From assembly GCA_963727495.1 (NCBI GenBank), contig CAVSGQ010000006.1:930001-994000 (forward strand): a stretch of 64,000 nucleotides of DNA, written 5' to 3'. The notes under the pieces are model-generated. The model worked only from the letters and a program-made list of their open reading frames with translations. It ran no database searches and was not told the origin of the DNA. Source of the stretch: Actinophytocola sp963727495 (GTDB taxonomy: Bacteria; Actinomycetota; Actinomycetes; Mycobacteriales; Pseudonocardiaceae). Shown one piece after another: positions 7,200-19,179 of the stretch. The translations under genes and the position numbers were made by a program. Within the stretch, counting starts at the first letter, position 1; the number at the start of each line of letters is the position of its first letter.

Positions 7200-8830
7200 C
7201 TATCGCACGGCGTCCCGCGCGCCCAAACGGTATGGCAGTAGTCGTTTTGCTGGTGGGCGTAGCGGGTTTCGTGGCGGCGGTGGTGTTCTTTGAGTAGGTG
7301 GTAGGTCCAGTAGTCGGCGAGGTCGCCGTTGATGGTGAGTGCTCGGAGGGTGAGGATGGTTGGGCTCCGTCGAGGCCCCATCGGGCGCCGGTGATGTCGA
7401 AGCGGTCTTTGACGAGGTGTCGGCAGGCGCCTTCGATGATGCCGGTGGCGATCGGCCAGCCGGCTCCCAGAGCGGTGGCATAGTCGAGGTAGGGCTTCTT
7501 GTTGGTCAGGTAGGTTGCGGCGTCGTCGGCGCCTTTGCGTTCCGTGGCGGAGTACCCGAAGCGGGTGGCGCGTCGCCGGATTCCCGACGGCGACGTCGCC
7601 GGATCGTCCGTTGAGGATCTTGGTGGCTTGATCGGCGACCCAGGTTTCGACGTCGGGGTCTCCTTTGTCGAAGAACGACCAGGCCGCGGTCCACACGTAC
7701 TCCAGGACATGAATGAAGTCGATGAGGATGGTGACGACGTTGCCGCGACTGAGTGGCTTCGGCGGTGATGGCCTGGATTTGTTGGTTGTTGCCGTCGACC
7801 AGCGCGATCCAGGTGCGGCGGTGGTCGGGGTCACGGCGGGTCGCTTCGGCGAAGGTGGCCGCGACCACGGTGGGGATGTCGTCGGTGACCGACGCGGTGA
7901 GCCACTTACCGCGTGCGCGGGGTCTTCGCCCTCGGGTGCTATCTGGTGGTGGTGTGCCAGTCGTGGTGGTCGGTGGGCGATGACGTCGGCGGCGGTCCGG
8001 GGTGCGGGGGTGATGTCGTAGACCGCGCCGAGTTCGGCCATCCTTTTACGACCGGATTTCTCGCCGGGCGAGAGCCGGGTGGTGAGCTTGTTCGTGGTGG
8101 TGGCAGCGGCTTTGCGGGTGATCTCGCGTAGCCCGTCGGGGCGCATGCGGATGCCCTTGCCATCGTTGGTCATGACCAGCACGTCGGTGTCCGGGCTGGG
8201 ATCGGGGCGGCGGCTGGTGTAAAAGTCACCGACATCGGTGGCGGCTTGCCGCACGAGGGCCAGGAGTTGTGGCTTGCCCAGCACCACACCGGTGGCGCGG
8301 GTGATGGCCTGGATCGTGGTGTCGAATGAACCACGCACCGACTCGATGACGGCGAGCTTGGCCAGCCCGTCGGAATGTTTGCCTTCCGGCAAGTTCAATA
8401 TGTCATCGGTCGGATACAGGTTCACTGCTTTCGGGGCACGGTAAGCGATACGGGTAACCGTGACCTTCCCGAACACCGTGCTCAACCCACGCTGGTGGCC
8501 GTGTTCGACCCGGGTGCGTGCCACCTGATCGGCGCCGACAATGTCGGTCCGGCGTTGTTCACGGAGGGTGTGCAGGTCCAGACGGTCTTGGTAGAGCTGG
8601 CGCATCAACTCACGGGACCGCTCAGTGAGGTGATCCTCCAGCCTGGCATGGGTCCAGACCTGACTGTCAGCGTCCTCCAACTCGGCCACCATCGACGCGA
8701 ACACCTCGAACGACCGGGTGAACGCCCCTGACTTGTCCTGCGCACCGTATGCTGGCACCCGGGCTCCTTCTTTGACCACGTCCTTGGCGTAAGCACCTAA
8801 GAACGTAGTGGGAAGGAGCCCCTTCTTCAT
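7200..8830 (-). mobile_element. Decayed ISKra4-type transposase (pseudogene)
   Basis: The transposase reads from 8830 (MKKGLLPTTFLGAYAKDV) through KGIRMRPDGLREITRK to a C-terminal IIEGACRHLVKDRFDITGAR, then GLDGA and LRALTINGDLADYW, which is the ISKra4 signature. Rejoining the frames needs four shifts: a missing base near 7972, extra bases near 7749 and 7584, and a missing base near 7364. Losses and gains together differ from the insertion-only pattern elsewhere here, so this is probably genuine decay. The last frame has no stop until inside tRNA-Ile. Weak similarity exists between the ends (about 7227-7243 and 8880-8898), but terminal repeats and target duplication could not be fixed, so the borders are approximate. 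It is inserted between DUF3566 and tRNA-Ile, separating the tRNAs from gyrA. Confidence 0.85.
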
Positions 8831-8906
8831 GATCAGGGCCGGAAACCCCGCAGGTCACAGAACAGCACGCCTCACTCCAGTCGAACTACACCCAACCGGT
8901 ATGCGG

Positions 8907-9941
8907 CTACTCCCGCTCGGCCAGGGTGACCTCGAGGCCGCCGGCCAGGTCGGCCGAGACGTTGTAGATGAACGCGCCCACCGTGGACAGCGCGCTGAAC
9001 AACACGATGTTCACCGCGCCGATGATGGCCGCGACGCCGAACACGCGCCCGGCGCTGATCAGGGGCTCGCCACCGCCGTTGTCGGTCGGCTGGAGGATCT
9101 CGCTGGAGATGCCGTTCAGCTTGTCCCAGACGCCCATGCCGTCCAGCACCGCGTACAGCACGCCGACAGCGACCAGCCACACGAAGAACAGCGCCACGCT
9201 CAGCACCAGGGACAGCTTCAGCACCGACCACGGGTCGAACCGCTTGATCTGCAGGTTGGCCCGGCGCGGCCCCCGGCCCGGCCGGCGCAGCGCGCTCGGG
9301 GTCGCGGCCGCGCTGGTGCGCAGCGGGCCGGTGGACGGGCCCGAGCCCTCCAGGTGCACCGTGGTGCGCGACGCCGTGGCACCGCCGTGCGGCATGCCCG
9401 GGGCAGGCATGGTGGCCGCGGTCGGCAGGCCGTCGGCGAACAGGCGGGCGGCCGCCGCGCCGGTGACGACCGGGCGTTCGATCGACACCGTCTCCTCGCC
9501 GTGCGAGGTGGCCGACGGGGTGGTCTCGTCGTGCGACGGCGCGGCGTCCGGGTCGATGGCCGGGGTGAACAGCCCGACCTCGGGTGGCCTGCCCACCGAG
9601 TTCGGGGAGTCCGGTGGCGGACCCGACGGCTTGCCCGACGGCGCACTCGGCGACGGGTTGTCGCCGGACACCCGCTGCCAGGGCGGCGGGGTGCCGTGGC
9701 TGAGCTCCAGGTCGTCGGAGGTGGCCACCCGGGCCGTCGGCTCGTCGTCCGCCGGCCGGCCGTTGGTCTCGTGCGCGCGGTCGTGGTTGCCGCCGGGTGT
9801 GCCGTTCTTCTCGCCGCCGTGATCGCCACCGGTCGCCCGCTCGACCGGCTTGGCCTGGCCGTCCGTGGCGACCCCGGACGTGCGGTCCGTGTCGCGCTCG
9901 GTGTTCCGGCCGGTGCTTCCGGACTTGTCAGGTGGTGTCAC
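8907..9941 (-). CDS. DUF3566 domain transmembrane protein
   Basis: A 344-residue protein found directly after gyrA in many actinobacteria; function unknown. The first 225 residues are disordered and rich in Pro, Gly, Ser and Thr. The conserved part begins near RANLQIKRFDPWSVLKLSLV and has two transmembrane helices (about 238-263 and 305-330), with VLDGMGVWDKLNGISSEI between them, and ends EVTLAERE. The GTG start lies 26 bases after gyrA, so it is probably in the gyrB-gyrA operon. The long N-terminal tail is of the kind that can be phosphorylated by Ser/Thr kinases, which is inference. Confidence 0.9.
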   Translation of the reverse strand: MTPPDKSGSTGRNTERDTDRTSGVATDGQAKPVERATGGDHGGEKNGTPGGNHDRAHETNGRPADDEPTARVATSDDLELSHGTPPPWQRVSGDNPSPSAPSGKPSGPPPDSPNSVGRPPEVGLFTPAIDPDAAPSHDETTPSATSHGEETVSIERPVVTGAAAARLFADGLPTAATMPAPGMPHGGATASRTTVHLEGSGPSTGPLRTSAAATPSALRRPGRGPRRANLQIKRFDPWSVLKLSLVLSVALFFVWLVAVGVLYAVLDGMGVWDKLNGISSEILQPTDNGGGEPLISAGRVFGVAAIIGAVNIVLFSALSTVGAFIYNVSADLAGGLEVTLAERE

Positions 9942-9967
9942 GAGGATCCCCTACGTGTTCTCGCGGC

Positions 9968-12503
<2,536 letters not shown>

Positions 12504-12541
12504 GAACTCTGGTTCCTTTTCCGTAGACCGGGCTTGGTGAA

Positions 12542-14512
12542 CTACACGTCGAGGAAGCGGACGTCCTTGGCGTTGCGGGTGATGAACGAGCGGCGGGCCT
12601 CGACGTCCTCACCCATCAGGACGCTGAACAGCTCGTCCGCGGTGGCGGCGTCGTCGAGGGTGACCTGGAGCAGCAGGCGGTTCGCCGGGTCCATGGTGGT
12701 CTCCCACAGCTCGTCGGCGTTCATCTCGCCGAGACCCTTGTAGCGCTGGATCCCGTCGTCCCGGTTGATCTTCTTGCCGGCCTCCAGGCCGGCCTTGAGC
12801 AGGCCGTCGCGCTCCCGGTCGGAGTAGGCGAACTCCGGATCCGTGCGCTGCCACTTGATCTTGTAGAGCGGCGGCTGCGCGAGGTAGACGTGACCGGCCT
12901 CGACCAGCGGCCGCATGAAGCGGAACAGCAGGGTCAGCAGCAGCGTGCGGATGTGCTGGCCGTCCACGTCCGCGTCGGCCATCAGCACGATCTTGTGGTA
13001 CCGCAGCTTGGTGAGCTCGAAGTCCTCGTGGATGCCGGTGCCCAGCGCGGTGATCAGGCTCTGGACCTCGGTGTTCTTGAGCACCCGGTCGATGCGCGCC
13101 TTCTCCACGTTGATGATCTTGCCGCGGATCGGCAGGATCGCCTGGAACATCGAGTCGCGGCCCTCCTTGGCCGAGCCGCCGGCGGAGTCGCCCTCGACGA
13201 TGTAGAGCTCGCACTCCTCCGGGTCGGTCGACCGGCAGTCGTTCAGCTTGCCCGGCAGGCCGCCGATGTCCAGCGCGCCCTTGCGGCGTACCAGCTCCTT
13301 GGCCTTGCGGGCGGCGATGCGGGCCTGCGCCGAGGAGACCGCCTTCGTCACGATCGTCCGCGCGTCGGTCGGGTTGCGCTCGAACCAGTCGGCGAGCATC
13401 TCGTTGCACGTCGTCTGCACGAACGACTTCGCCTCGGTGTTGCCCAGCTTCTGCTTGGTCTGGCCCTCGAACTGCGGCTCCGCCAGCTTGATCGAGATGA
13501 TCGCGGCCAGCCCCTCGCGCACGTCGTCGCCGGTGAGGTTGGTGTCCTTCTCCTTGAGCAGCTTCTTCTCCCGCGCGTAGACGTTGACCACCCGGGTCAG
13601 CGCGGCGCGGAAGCCCTCCTCGTGGGTGCCGCCCTCGGCGGTGTTGATCGTGTTGGCGAACGTGTACACCGACTCGCTGTACCCGGTGTTCCACTGCATC
13701 GCCACCTCGACCTCGAGGCCGTCGCCCTTGGCCTCGAAGGAGATCACGTTCTTGTGGATCGCCTCGCGGGTGTGGTTGATGTGCTTGACGAAGTCCCCGA
13801 GCCCGCCCGGGTAGTGGTAGGTCCGCTCCTTGACGCGGGCGGCCTTGCCCTCGGCGTCCGCCTCACTGTCCTCATCGGACACCCGCTCGTCGCGGAGCAC
13901 GATCGTGAGGCCCTTGTTGAGGAACGCCATCTCCTGCAGCCGGCGGGCGACGGTCTCCGCGCTGTACGTCGTGGTCTCGAAGATCGTCGGGTCTGCCCAG
14001 AAGGTGACCGACGTGCCGGAGCGGTCGGTGGTCTCGCCCTCGTGCAGCGCGCCGGGCACGGAGTTCTGGTAGTGCTGCGACCACACCTTGCCCTTGTAGT
14101 GGATCTCCACGTCCAGCCTGGTGGACAGGGCGTTCACCACCGAGATGCCGACGCCGTGCAGGCCGCCGGACACCGCATAGCTGTCGCTGTCGAACTTGCC
14201 GCCCGCGTGCAGCGTGGTCAGCACGATCTCCAGCGTCGGCTTCCGGTGGACCGGGTGCAGCTCGACCGGGATGCCGCGGCCGTCGTCGACGACGCGGACG
14301 CCGCCGTCGGCGAGCAGCGTGACCTCGACCCGGGTCGCGTAGCCCGCCATCGCCTCGTCGACCGCGTTGTCCACGACCTCGGTGATCAGGTGGTGCAGGC
14401 CGCTCTCGCCGGTGGAGCCGATGTACATGCCGGGCCGTTTGCGGACGGCCTCGAGCCCCTCCAGGACCGTGATCGAGGACGCGTTGTATTCATGCTTGGT
14501 CGTGGCTGCCAC
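12542..14512 (-). CDS. gyrB: DNA gyrase subunit B
   Basis: The ATPase subunit of gyrase, 656 residues, uninterrupted. The GHKL ATP-binding region is clear: VDNAVDEAMAGYA, DDGRGIPVE, GGLHGVGISVVNALS. The TOPRIM domain contains YIVEGDSAGGSAKEGRDS and LMADADVDGQHIRTLLLT, and the C-terminus has QRYKGLGEMN. PIRGKIINVEKAR replaces the commoner PLRGKILNVEKAR, a conservative change. It is the first gene of the gyrB-gyrA-DUF3566 unit, with about 186 non-coding bases separating it from dciA. Its frame is clean, in contrast to gyrA. Confidence 0.98.
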   Translation of the reverse strand: MAATTKHEYNASSITVLEGLEAVRKRPGMYIGSTGESGLHHLITEVVDNAVDEAMAGYATRVEVTLLADGGVRVVDDGRGIPVELHPVHRKPTLEIVLTTLHAGGKFDSDSYAVSGGLHGVGISVVNALSTRLDVEIHYKGKVWSQHYQNSVPGALHEGETTDRSGTSVTFWADPTIFETTTYSAETVARRLQEMAFLNKGLTIVLRDERVSDEDSEADAEGKAARVKERTYHYPGGLGDFVKHINHTREAIHKNVISFEAKGDGLEVEVAMQWNTGYSESVYTFANTINTAEGGTHEEGFRAALTRVVNVYAREKKLLKEKDTNLTGDDVREGLAAIISIKLAEPQFEGQTKQKLGNTEAKSFVQTTCNEMLADWFERNPTDARTIVTKAVSSAQARIAARKAKELVRRKGALDIGGLPGKLNDCRSTDPEECELYIVEGDSAGGSAKEGRDSMFQAILPIRGKIINVEKARIDRVLKNTEVQSLITALGTGIHEDFELTKLRYHKIVLMADADVDGQHIRTLLLTLLFRFMRPLVEAGHVYLAQPPLYKIKWQRTDPEFAYSDRERDGLLKAGLEAGKKINRDDGIQRYKGLGEMNADELWETTMDPANRLLLQVTLDDAATADELFSVLMGEDVEARRSFITRNAKDVRFLDV

Positions 14513-14698
14513 GGGGTGGTGTCTCCCTCGTCAGGAACGGGCGCAAAACTCCCTCTGTCAATGGTACTGGTGCGGTCGCGCAGGAGTGGGGCAAGGACAC
14601 CCCTAGCGTCGCCACAGACGCGCTCTCGCAAGCGGCCGTGAGAGAGGACTCTGACCGGTATCGTCAGCGGGCGTTCTGACAGCTTTCCGGCCTCCGGT

Positions 14699-15371
14699 TC
14701 ACCCGTAGGTGTCCCGAGGCCCTCTTCCGCGTACATGTCTGGGCCCGTAACGCCAGCTCGGGGTGGACGGACCGTGCACCTTCAGCCGCTTGACCACCCC
14801 GTTGCCCACGCCCGCGGCGATCTTGGCGAGGAGCTGGCGCTGCAGCAGCCGCAGCTGGGTCGCCCACGCGGTCGACTCCGCCTGGACGACCAGCTCGCCG
14901 TCCCGCAGCGAGACCGGCCGGGCGTGTTCGGCGACGTCCTCGCCGACGATCTCGCTCCACCTGCCGAACAGCCGCCCCGTGGTGAGCCGGCCGGTCCACC
15001 CGCGGTCCGCGGCGAGCCGGGAGGCGAGCCGGCCGAGCGGCTGCGGGTCCCGGTCGTCCGCACGGGCTCCAGACCAGCGCCTGCGCCGCCGCGACCCGCG
15101 CCCCCGTGACGCGCTTGACCTGCTTGTTCCGCGCGCTCGCCGACGCCCCGGCCGGCCCGCCGGAGGCCTCCCGGGCGGCCCGCAGCGCGGCGCGTGCCAG
15201 GTCGGAGCCACGTAGCTGTGGATAGTCACTGTCGGTCGCCGGGGCCGGCGACCGATCATCGACAACGCCCTTTCGGGTGTTCAGGGCAGGAGAAATCGCC
15301 TGGTCGGGGCGCACCGTGACAGCGTTATCCACACTATCCACAGGTTTGTCCCCAGATGTGGGACGACTCAC
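14699..15371 (-). CDS. dciA: DciA-type (DUF721) helicase-loading protein, one frameshift
   Basis: DUF721/DciA proteins recruit the replicative helicase DnaB at the origin in bacteria lacking DnaC. Conserved parts are DYPQLRGSDLARAALRAAR near the N-terminus, then DDRDPQPLGRLASRLAA, FGRWSEIVGEDVAEHA and ESTAWATQLRLLQRQLLAKI, ending GRGPRDTYG. One extra base in a C-run (15101-15105, plus strand) separates these halves. The frame is continuous with recF upstream. I place the start at GTG 15371 because a TGA in the neighbouring frame overlaps it by four bases (ATGTGAGT), a classical coupled junction. The N-terminal segment encodes two DnaA-box-like sequences at 15325-15342. Confidence 0.85.
15325..15342 (+). 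promoter_or_regulatory. Tandem DnaA boxes inside the dciA 5' coding region
   Basis: A perfect TTATCCACA lies at 15325-15333, followed immediately by CTATCCACA at 15334-15342 (one mismatch). They are read as coding on the minus strand (DSVDN). They lie 3.3 kb from the dnaN side of oriC and could bind DnaA, but no function is shown. Confidence 0.45.
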
Positions 15372-16571
15372 ATCACTGCTCGTGGCTCGCGGGCGATCAT
15401 CGGGCGACCGGTCCGGCACGGGAACCTCCCCGTTCGACACGACATAGCGAGCACCGACGAGCTCGTCGGGGACATCCTCCTCCACCGCGGCCGTCACGAG
15501 GACCTGTTCGGCGTTCGCGGCCACGTCGGCGAGTCGCTGCCGGCGCCGCCGGTCGAGCTCGGCGAACACGTCGTCGAGCAGCAGGACCGGCTCGTTGCCG
15601 TCCGCGCGCAGCAGCTCGTAGGAGCCCAGCCGCAGGGCGAGCGCGAACGACCACGACTCGCCGTGGCTGGCGTAGCCCTTCGCGGCGACGTCGTCGATGG
15701 TGAGCTCCAGCTCGTCGCGGTGCGGGCCGACCAGGCTCACCCCGCGCTCGAGCTCGGCGTCGCGCCCGGCGGTCATGGCGGCGAGCAACGCGTCGACCAG
15801 CACCTCGGTCTCCGCACGCGCGGCGGGCGTGCCGTACTCGGCGGGGAACGACCCGGCGATCCCCGACCGGTAGCGGATCCGGGCCGGCCGCGACTCGGGC
15901 GCGACCCCGGCGTAGGCCGCGGTGACGTGCCCGGCCAGGTCGGCGACCAGGTCCAGCCGCGCGGCGAGCAGCTCGGCGCCGTGCCGGGCGAGGTGGCCGT
16001 CCCACACGTCGAGCGTGCTCAGCGCGTCGGAGCCGCCGCCCTGGGAACCCGCGCGCCGCGCGTGCCCCGACGACTTGAGCAACGCGTTGCGCTGGCGCAG
16101 CACCCGGTCGTAGTCCGCCCGCACCCCGGCGTAGCGGGGCGTGCGCAGCACCAGCAGCTCGTCGAGGAACCGGCGCCGCTCGGCCGGGTCGCCGCGCACG
16201 AGCGCGAGGTCCTCGGGCGCGAACAACACGGTGCGCAGGATCCCCAGCACGTCGCGCGTCCTCGGCACCGGGCCGCGGTTGACCCGTGCCCGGTTGGCCT
16301 TGCCGGCGGTGATCTCCAGCTCGACGGTCAGCTCCCGTCCCGCGTTGACGACCGCGGTGCGCACGATCGCGCGCGAGCAGCCGTGCCGGATCAGCGGCAG
16401 GTCGGCCGCGACCCGGTGCGAGCCGAGCGTGGCCGTGTAGCCGATCGCCTCGATCAGGTTCGTCTTACCCTGCCCGTTCTGTCCGATGAGGACGTTCGCG
16501 CCGGGGGTGAACTCCAGGTCCGCGTGTTCCCACGACCGGAAGTCGCTGACCTGTAAGTGCCGGACGTACAA
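15368..16571 (-). CDS. recF: DNA replication and repair protein RecF
   Basis: An SMC-like ATPase that with RecO and RecR loads RecA at single-strand gaps. The Walker A is GQNGQGKTNLIEAIGY near the N-terminus. Family motifs include VLFAPEDLALVRGDPAERRRFLDEL, seen here in segments, the signature region LALRLGSYELLR and the Walker B region PVLLLDDVFAELD. The most likely start is TTG at 16571, giving M-YVRHLQVSDFRSW, two bases after the gnd stop. In the sequence as given the frame runs past the expected end (VSNGEV) straight into dciA. A single extra base between about 15390 and 15445 would restore the TGA at 15368-15370, so the apparent fusion is probably artefact. The precise C-terminus is uncertain. 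Confidence 0.9.
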
Positions 16572-16573
16572 CG

Positions 16574-17500
16574 TCAGCCTTGCGTGCTGCCCGCGCCGGA
16601 GGTCGGCCCGGCCTGGTGCACCGCGTGGCCGCCGAACTGGTTGCGCAGCGCCGCGACCGCCCGCATGGCCGGCGAGTCCTCCTGCCGCGAGCGGAACCGG
16701 GAGAACAGCGCGGCCGAGATCACCGGCGCCGGAACCGCGAGCTTGATCGCCTCCTCGACCGTCCACCGGCCCTCGCCGGAGTCGTCGACGTAGCCACGCA
16801 GGTCGTCGAGCTCCGGGTCCGAGTCGAGCGCGCGCACCAGGAGGTCGAGCAGCCACGACCGCACCACGGTCCCGCGCTGCCACGCCTTGATCACCGCCGG
16901 CACGTTCTCCACGACCTTCGCGGTGTCGAGCAGCTCGAACCCCTCGGCGTAGGCCTGCATCAACCCGTACTCGATGCCGTTGTGGATCATCTTCGCGTAG
17001 TGGCCCGCGCCGACGCCGCCGGCGTGCGCGAAGCCCTCCTCGCGCGGCCCGTCCGGGCGCAGCGCGTCGAAGACCGGCATCGCCCGCTCGACGTGGGCGG
17101 CCGCGCCGCCGACCATGAGCCCGTAGCCGTTGTCCTTGCCCCACACGCCGCCGGACACCCCGCAGTCGAGGTAGCCGATCGCCTTGCCGTCGAGCAGCTC
17201 GGAGTTCTGCCGGTCCTCGGTGAAGCGCGAGTTGCCGCCGTCGATCACCAGGTCGCCCGCCGAGAGCAGCCCGGCGAGCTCGGCGACCGTCTGGCGGGTC
17301 GGCTCGCCCGCGGGCACCATGACCCAGATGATCCGCGGCGCGGTGAGCCGGTCGACCAGGTCGGCGAGCGAGGCCGCGTCGCTGACGTCCGGGTTGCGGT
17401 CGTAGCCGACCACGTCGTGACCGGCCGCGCGAACCCGGTCGCGCATGTTGAAGCCCATCTTGCCGAGACCGACGAGACCGAGCTGGATCCTGCTTGCCAC
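16574..17500 (-). CDS. gnd: 6-phosphogluconate dehydrogenase (decarboxylating), short form
   Basis: Oxidises 6-phosphogluconate to ribulose 5-phosphate with CO2 release in the pentose phosphate pathway. The 308-residue length marks the short, NAD-type enzyme common between dnaN and recF in actinobacteria. Visible motifs are the nucleotide-binding LGLVGLGKMGFNMRDRV, the substrate loop DGGNSRFTEDRQ, DCGVSGGVWGKDNGYGLMVG, and the catalytic region GAGHYAKMIHNGIEYGLMQA. It lies 16 bases downstream of dnaN and 2 bases before recF, in one leftward unit. Confidence 0.96.
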   Translation of the reverse strand: MASRIQLGLVGLGKMGFNMRDRVRAAGHDVVGYDRNPDVSDAASLADLVDRLTAPRIIWVMVPAGEPTRQTVAELAGLLSAGDLVIDGGNSRFTEDRQNSELLDGKAIGYLDCGVSGGVWGKDNGYGLMVGGAAAHVERAMPVFDALRPDGPREEGFAHAGGVGAGHYAKMIHNGIEYGLMQAYAEGFELLDTAKVVENVPAVIKAWQRGTVVRSWLLDLLVRALDSDPELDDLRGYVDDSGEGRWTVEEAIKLAVPAPVISAALFSRFRSRQEDSPAMRAVAALRNQFGGHAVHQAGPTSGAGSTQG

Positions 17501-17516
17501 TGCGTACGTCCTCCGA

Positions 17517-18665
17517 TCAGCCGGGCAGGCGCACCGGCATCAGAAGATGCAGGTACCCCGGGGCCACGGTGCCATCCTCGCCGACCGGCTTGATCAGCGC
17601 CGGGCGGCTGGCCGTGGTGAAGGACAGCTCGGCCCGGTCCGCGTGCAGCGCGCCGAGCCCCTCGGACAGGAACGACGGGTTGAACGCGATCGTGACGGGC
17701 TCGCCGGTGTAGTCCACGGCGAGCTCCTCCTCGGCGCTGCCCTCGTCGTCGCCGCCGGCGGACAGCCGCAGCCCGTACTCGCCGAACTCCATCCGCACCT
17801 GGGTGCCGCGCTCGGCGACGAGTGACACGCGCTTGATCGCCTCCACGAGCGGGGCCACGTCCATGATCGCGGTGGCGGTCTGCTCGGAGGGCAGCAGCTG
17901 GCGGTAGCGCGGGAACTCGGTGTCGAGCAGCCGGCTGGTGGTGCGCCGGCCGGACCCGGACAGGCCGATCAGCCCGTCGCCGGGGGCCAGCGACAGCTCG
18001 ACCGTCGTGCCCGCCGTGCCGAGGGACTTGGCCGCGTCGGCGAGCGTGCGCGCGGGCACCAGCACGGCGAGCTCGCCCGCGCCCACGATGCTCTCGTCGG
18101 GCTTCCAGGTGAACTCGCGCATGGCGAGGCGGAACCGGTCGGTGGCGACCAGGGTCAGCTTGTCGCCGTCGATCTCGACCCGCACGCCGGTGAGCATCGG
18201 CAGCGTGTCGTCCTTGCCGGCCGCGACCGCGACCTGGCTCACCGCGAGCCCGAACACCTCGCCGGCGAGCTCGCCCGCGTGCGGCGGCATCGCCGGCAGC
18301 TGCGGGTAGTCCTCGACCGGCATGGTCGGCAGGCTGAACTTCGCGCTGCCGCACGTGATCGACACGCGCGCGCCGTCGACCATGATCTCGACCGGTTGCG
18401 CCGGCAGGGATCGGGTGATGTCGGCGAGCAACCGGCCGGACACGAGCGTGCGCCCGCCGTCGGCGATCGTCGCCGCGACGCCGACCGTCGCCGAGACCTC
18501 GTAGTCGAATCCGGAGATCGTCAGCGCATCCGACGAGCCGGCGTCGGAGTTTCCTGCATCCAGCAGGATCCCGCCGAGTACCGGAACCGGCGGCCGGGAC
18601 GGCAGGCTGCGCGCGACCCAGGCGACGGCGTCGGCGAGGCCGTCGCGCTCGACGCGGATCTTCAT
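17517..18665 (-). CDS. dnaN: DNA polymerase III beta sliding clamp
   Basis: The ring-shaped processivity clamp of the replicase, 382 residues in three similar domains. It begins MKIRVERDGLADAVAWVARSL and contains PILGG-like PVLGGILLDAG, the sugar-binding-like repeats with PVEDYPQLP and TEFPRYRQLLP (as DTEFPRYRQLLP), and the C-terminal YLHLLMPVRLPG that forms the client-binding end. It is the first gene to the left of oriC and is transcribed away from dnaA-proximal boxes, in the usual dnaA-dnaN order. The frame is intact. Confidence 0.98.
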   Translation of the reverse strand: MKIRVERDGLADAVAWVARSLPSRPPVPVLGGILLDAGNSDAGSSDALTISGFDYEVSATVGVAATIADGGRTLVSGRLLADITRSLPAQPVEIMVDGARVSITCGSAKFSLPTMPVEDYPQLPAMPPHAGELAGEVFGLAVSQVAVAAGKDDTLPMLTGVRVEIDGDKLTLVATDRFRLAMREFTWKPDESIVGAGELAVLVPARTLADAAKSLGTAGTTVELSLAPGDGLIGLSGSGRRTTSRLLDTEFPRYRQLLPSEQTATAIMDVAPLVEAIKRVSLVAERGTQVRMEFGEYGLRLSAGGDDEGSAEEELAVDYTGEPVTIAFNPSFLSEGLGALHADRAELSFTTASRPALIKPVGEDGTVAPGYLHLLMPVRLPG

Positions 18666-19179
18666 GACTGTCCTTTCCAGACACGAGAAGGAGCCGCGGG
18701 CGGGCGGGTTCCATCCCGGGAGAGCTCACGACGTAGACCGCCACCGTACGGCGTGCCGCCCCGGCGCGGTACTCGGGGCCGGGTGGTTTCGGCGGTGTGT
18801 GGTCGGTTCGTCGCTCGCTGACTCGCGGCCCCTGTCTTTTCTTTGTTGATGAAGAGAAGAGAGAAGAACAGACGTAGTGATAGGTCCTGTGGGTTGTGTG
18901 GACAACGCTCGTCCGCGCACGTCGCCGCGCGCGGCCGGTTGTGGATGGACCCGGTGTGCGACCGGTGGACAGCTCGGCCGGCCGGTGGATGGTTCGCCGG
19001 CGTGCGTGAGTTGTCCACACACCGACCCCGGTTGCCCACAGCGCGCTCCCCAGAACCGGCCCGGTTCGTACCCAGGTCGTGCACAGGCTCGGGGACGGTC
19101 ATGAATCCCCTTTCCGGGTGACGCAAAGGGTTGCGCGAGCACCGTGTCCACATGTCGTGTCACACAAGGAAGTTCGGGA
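18666..19179. other. Chromosomal replication origin region (oriC)
   Basis: The 514-base dnaA-dnaN gap carries a DnaA-box cluster. TGTGGACAA lies at 18897-18905 and TTGTCCACA at 19011-19019 (both perfect, opposite orientations). TTGCCCACA at 19032-19040 and GTGTCCACA at 19144-19152 have one mismatch each, and weaker matches occur near 18940. A markedly AT-richer, purine-rich stretch at about 18833-18885, next to dnaN, is the best candidate for the unwinding element. The GC-rich region between boxes has further GTGGA/TCCAC motifs. Position and box type match actinobacterial oriC. Confidence 0.92.

Noticed and set aside
12890..14641. 583-residue plus-strand open frame opposite gyrB
   Set aside because: Antisense shadow of gyrB with no recognisable motif.
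16580..17593. Long plus-strand open frame opposite gnd
   Set aside because: Complement of well-supported gnd; composition is typical of GC-rich antisense frames.
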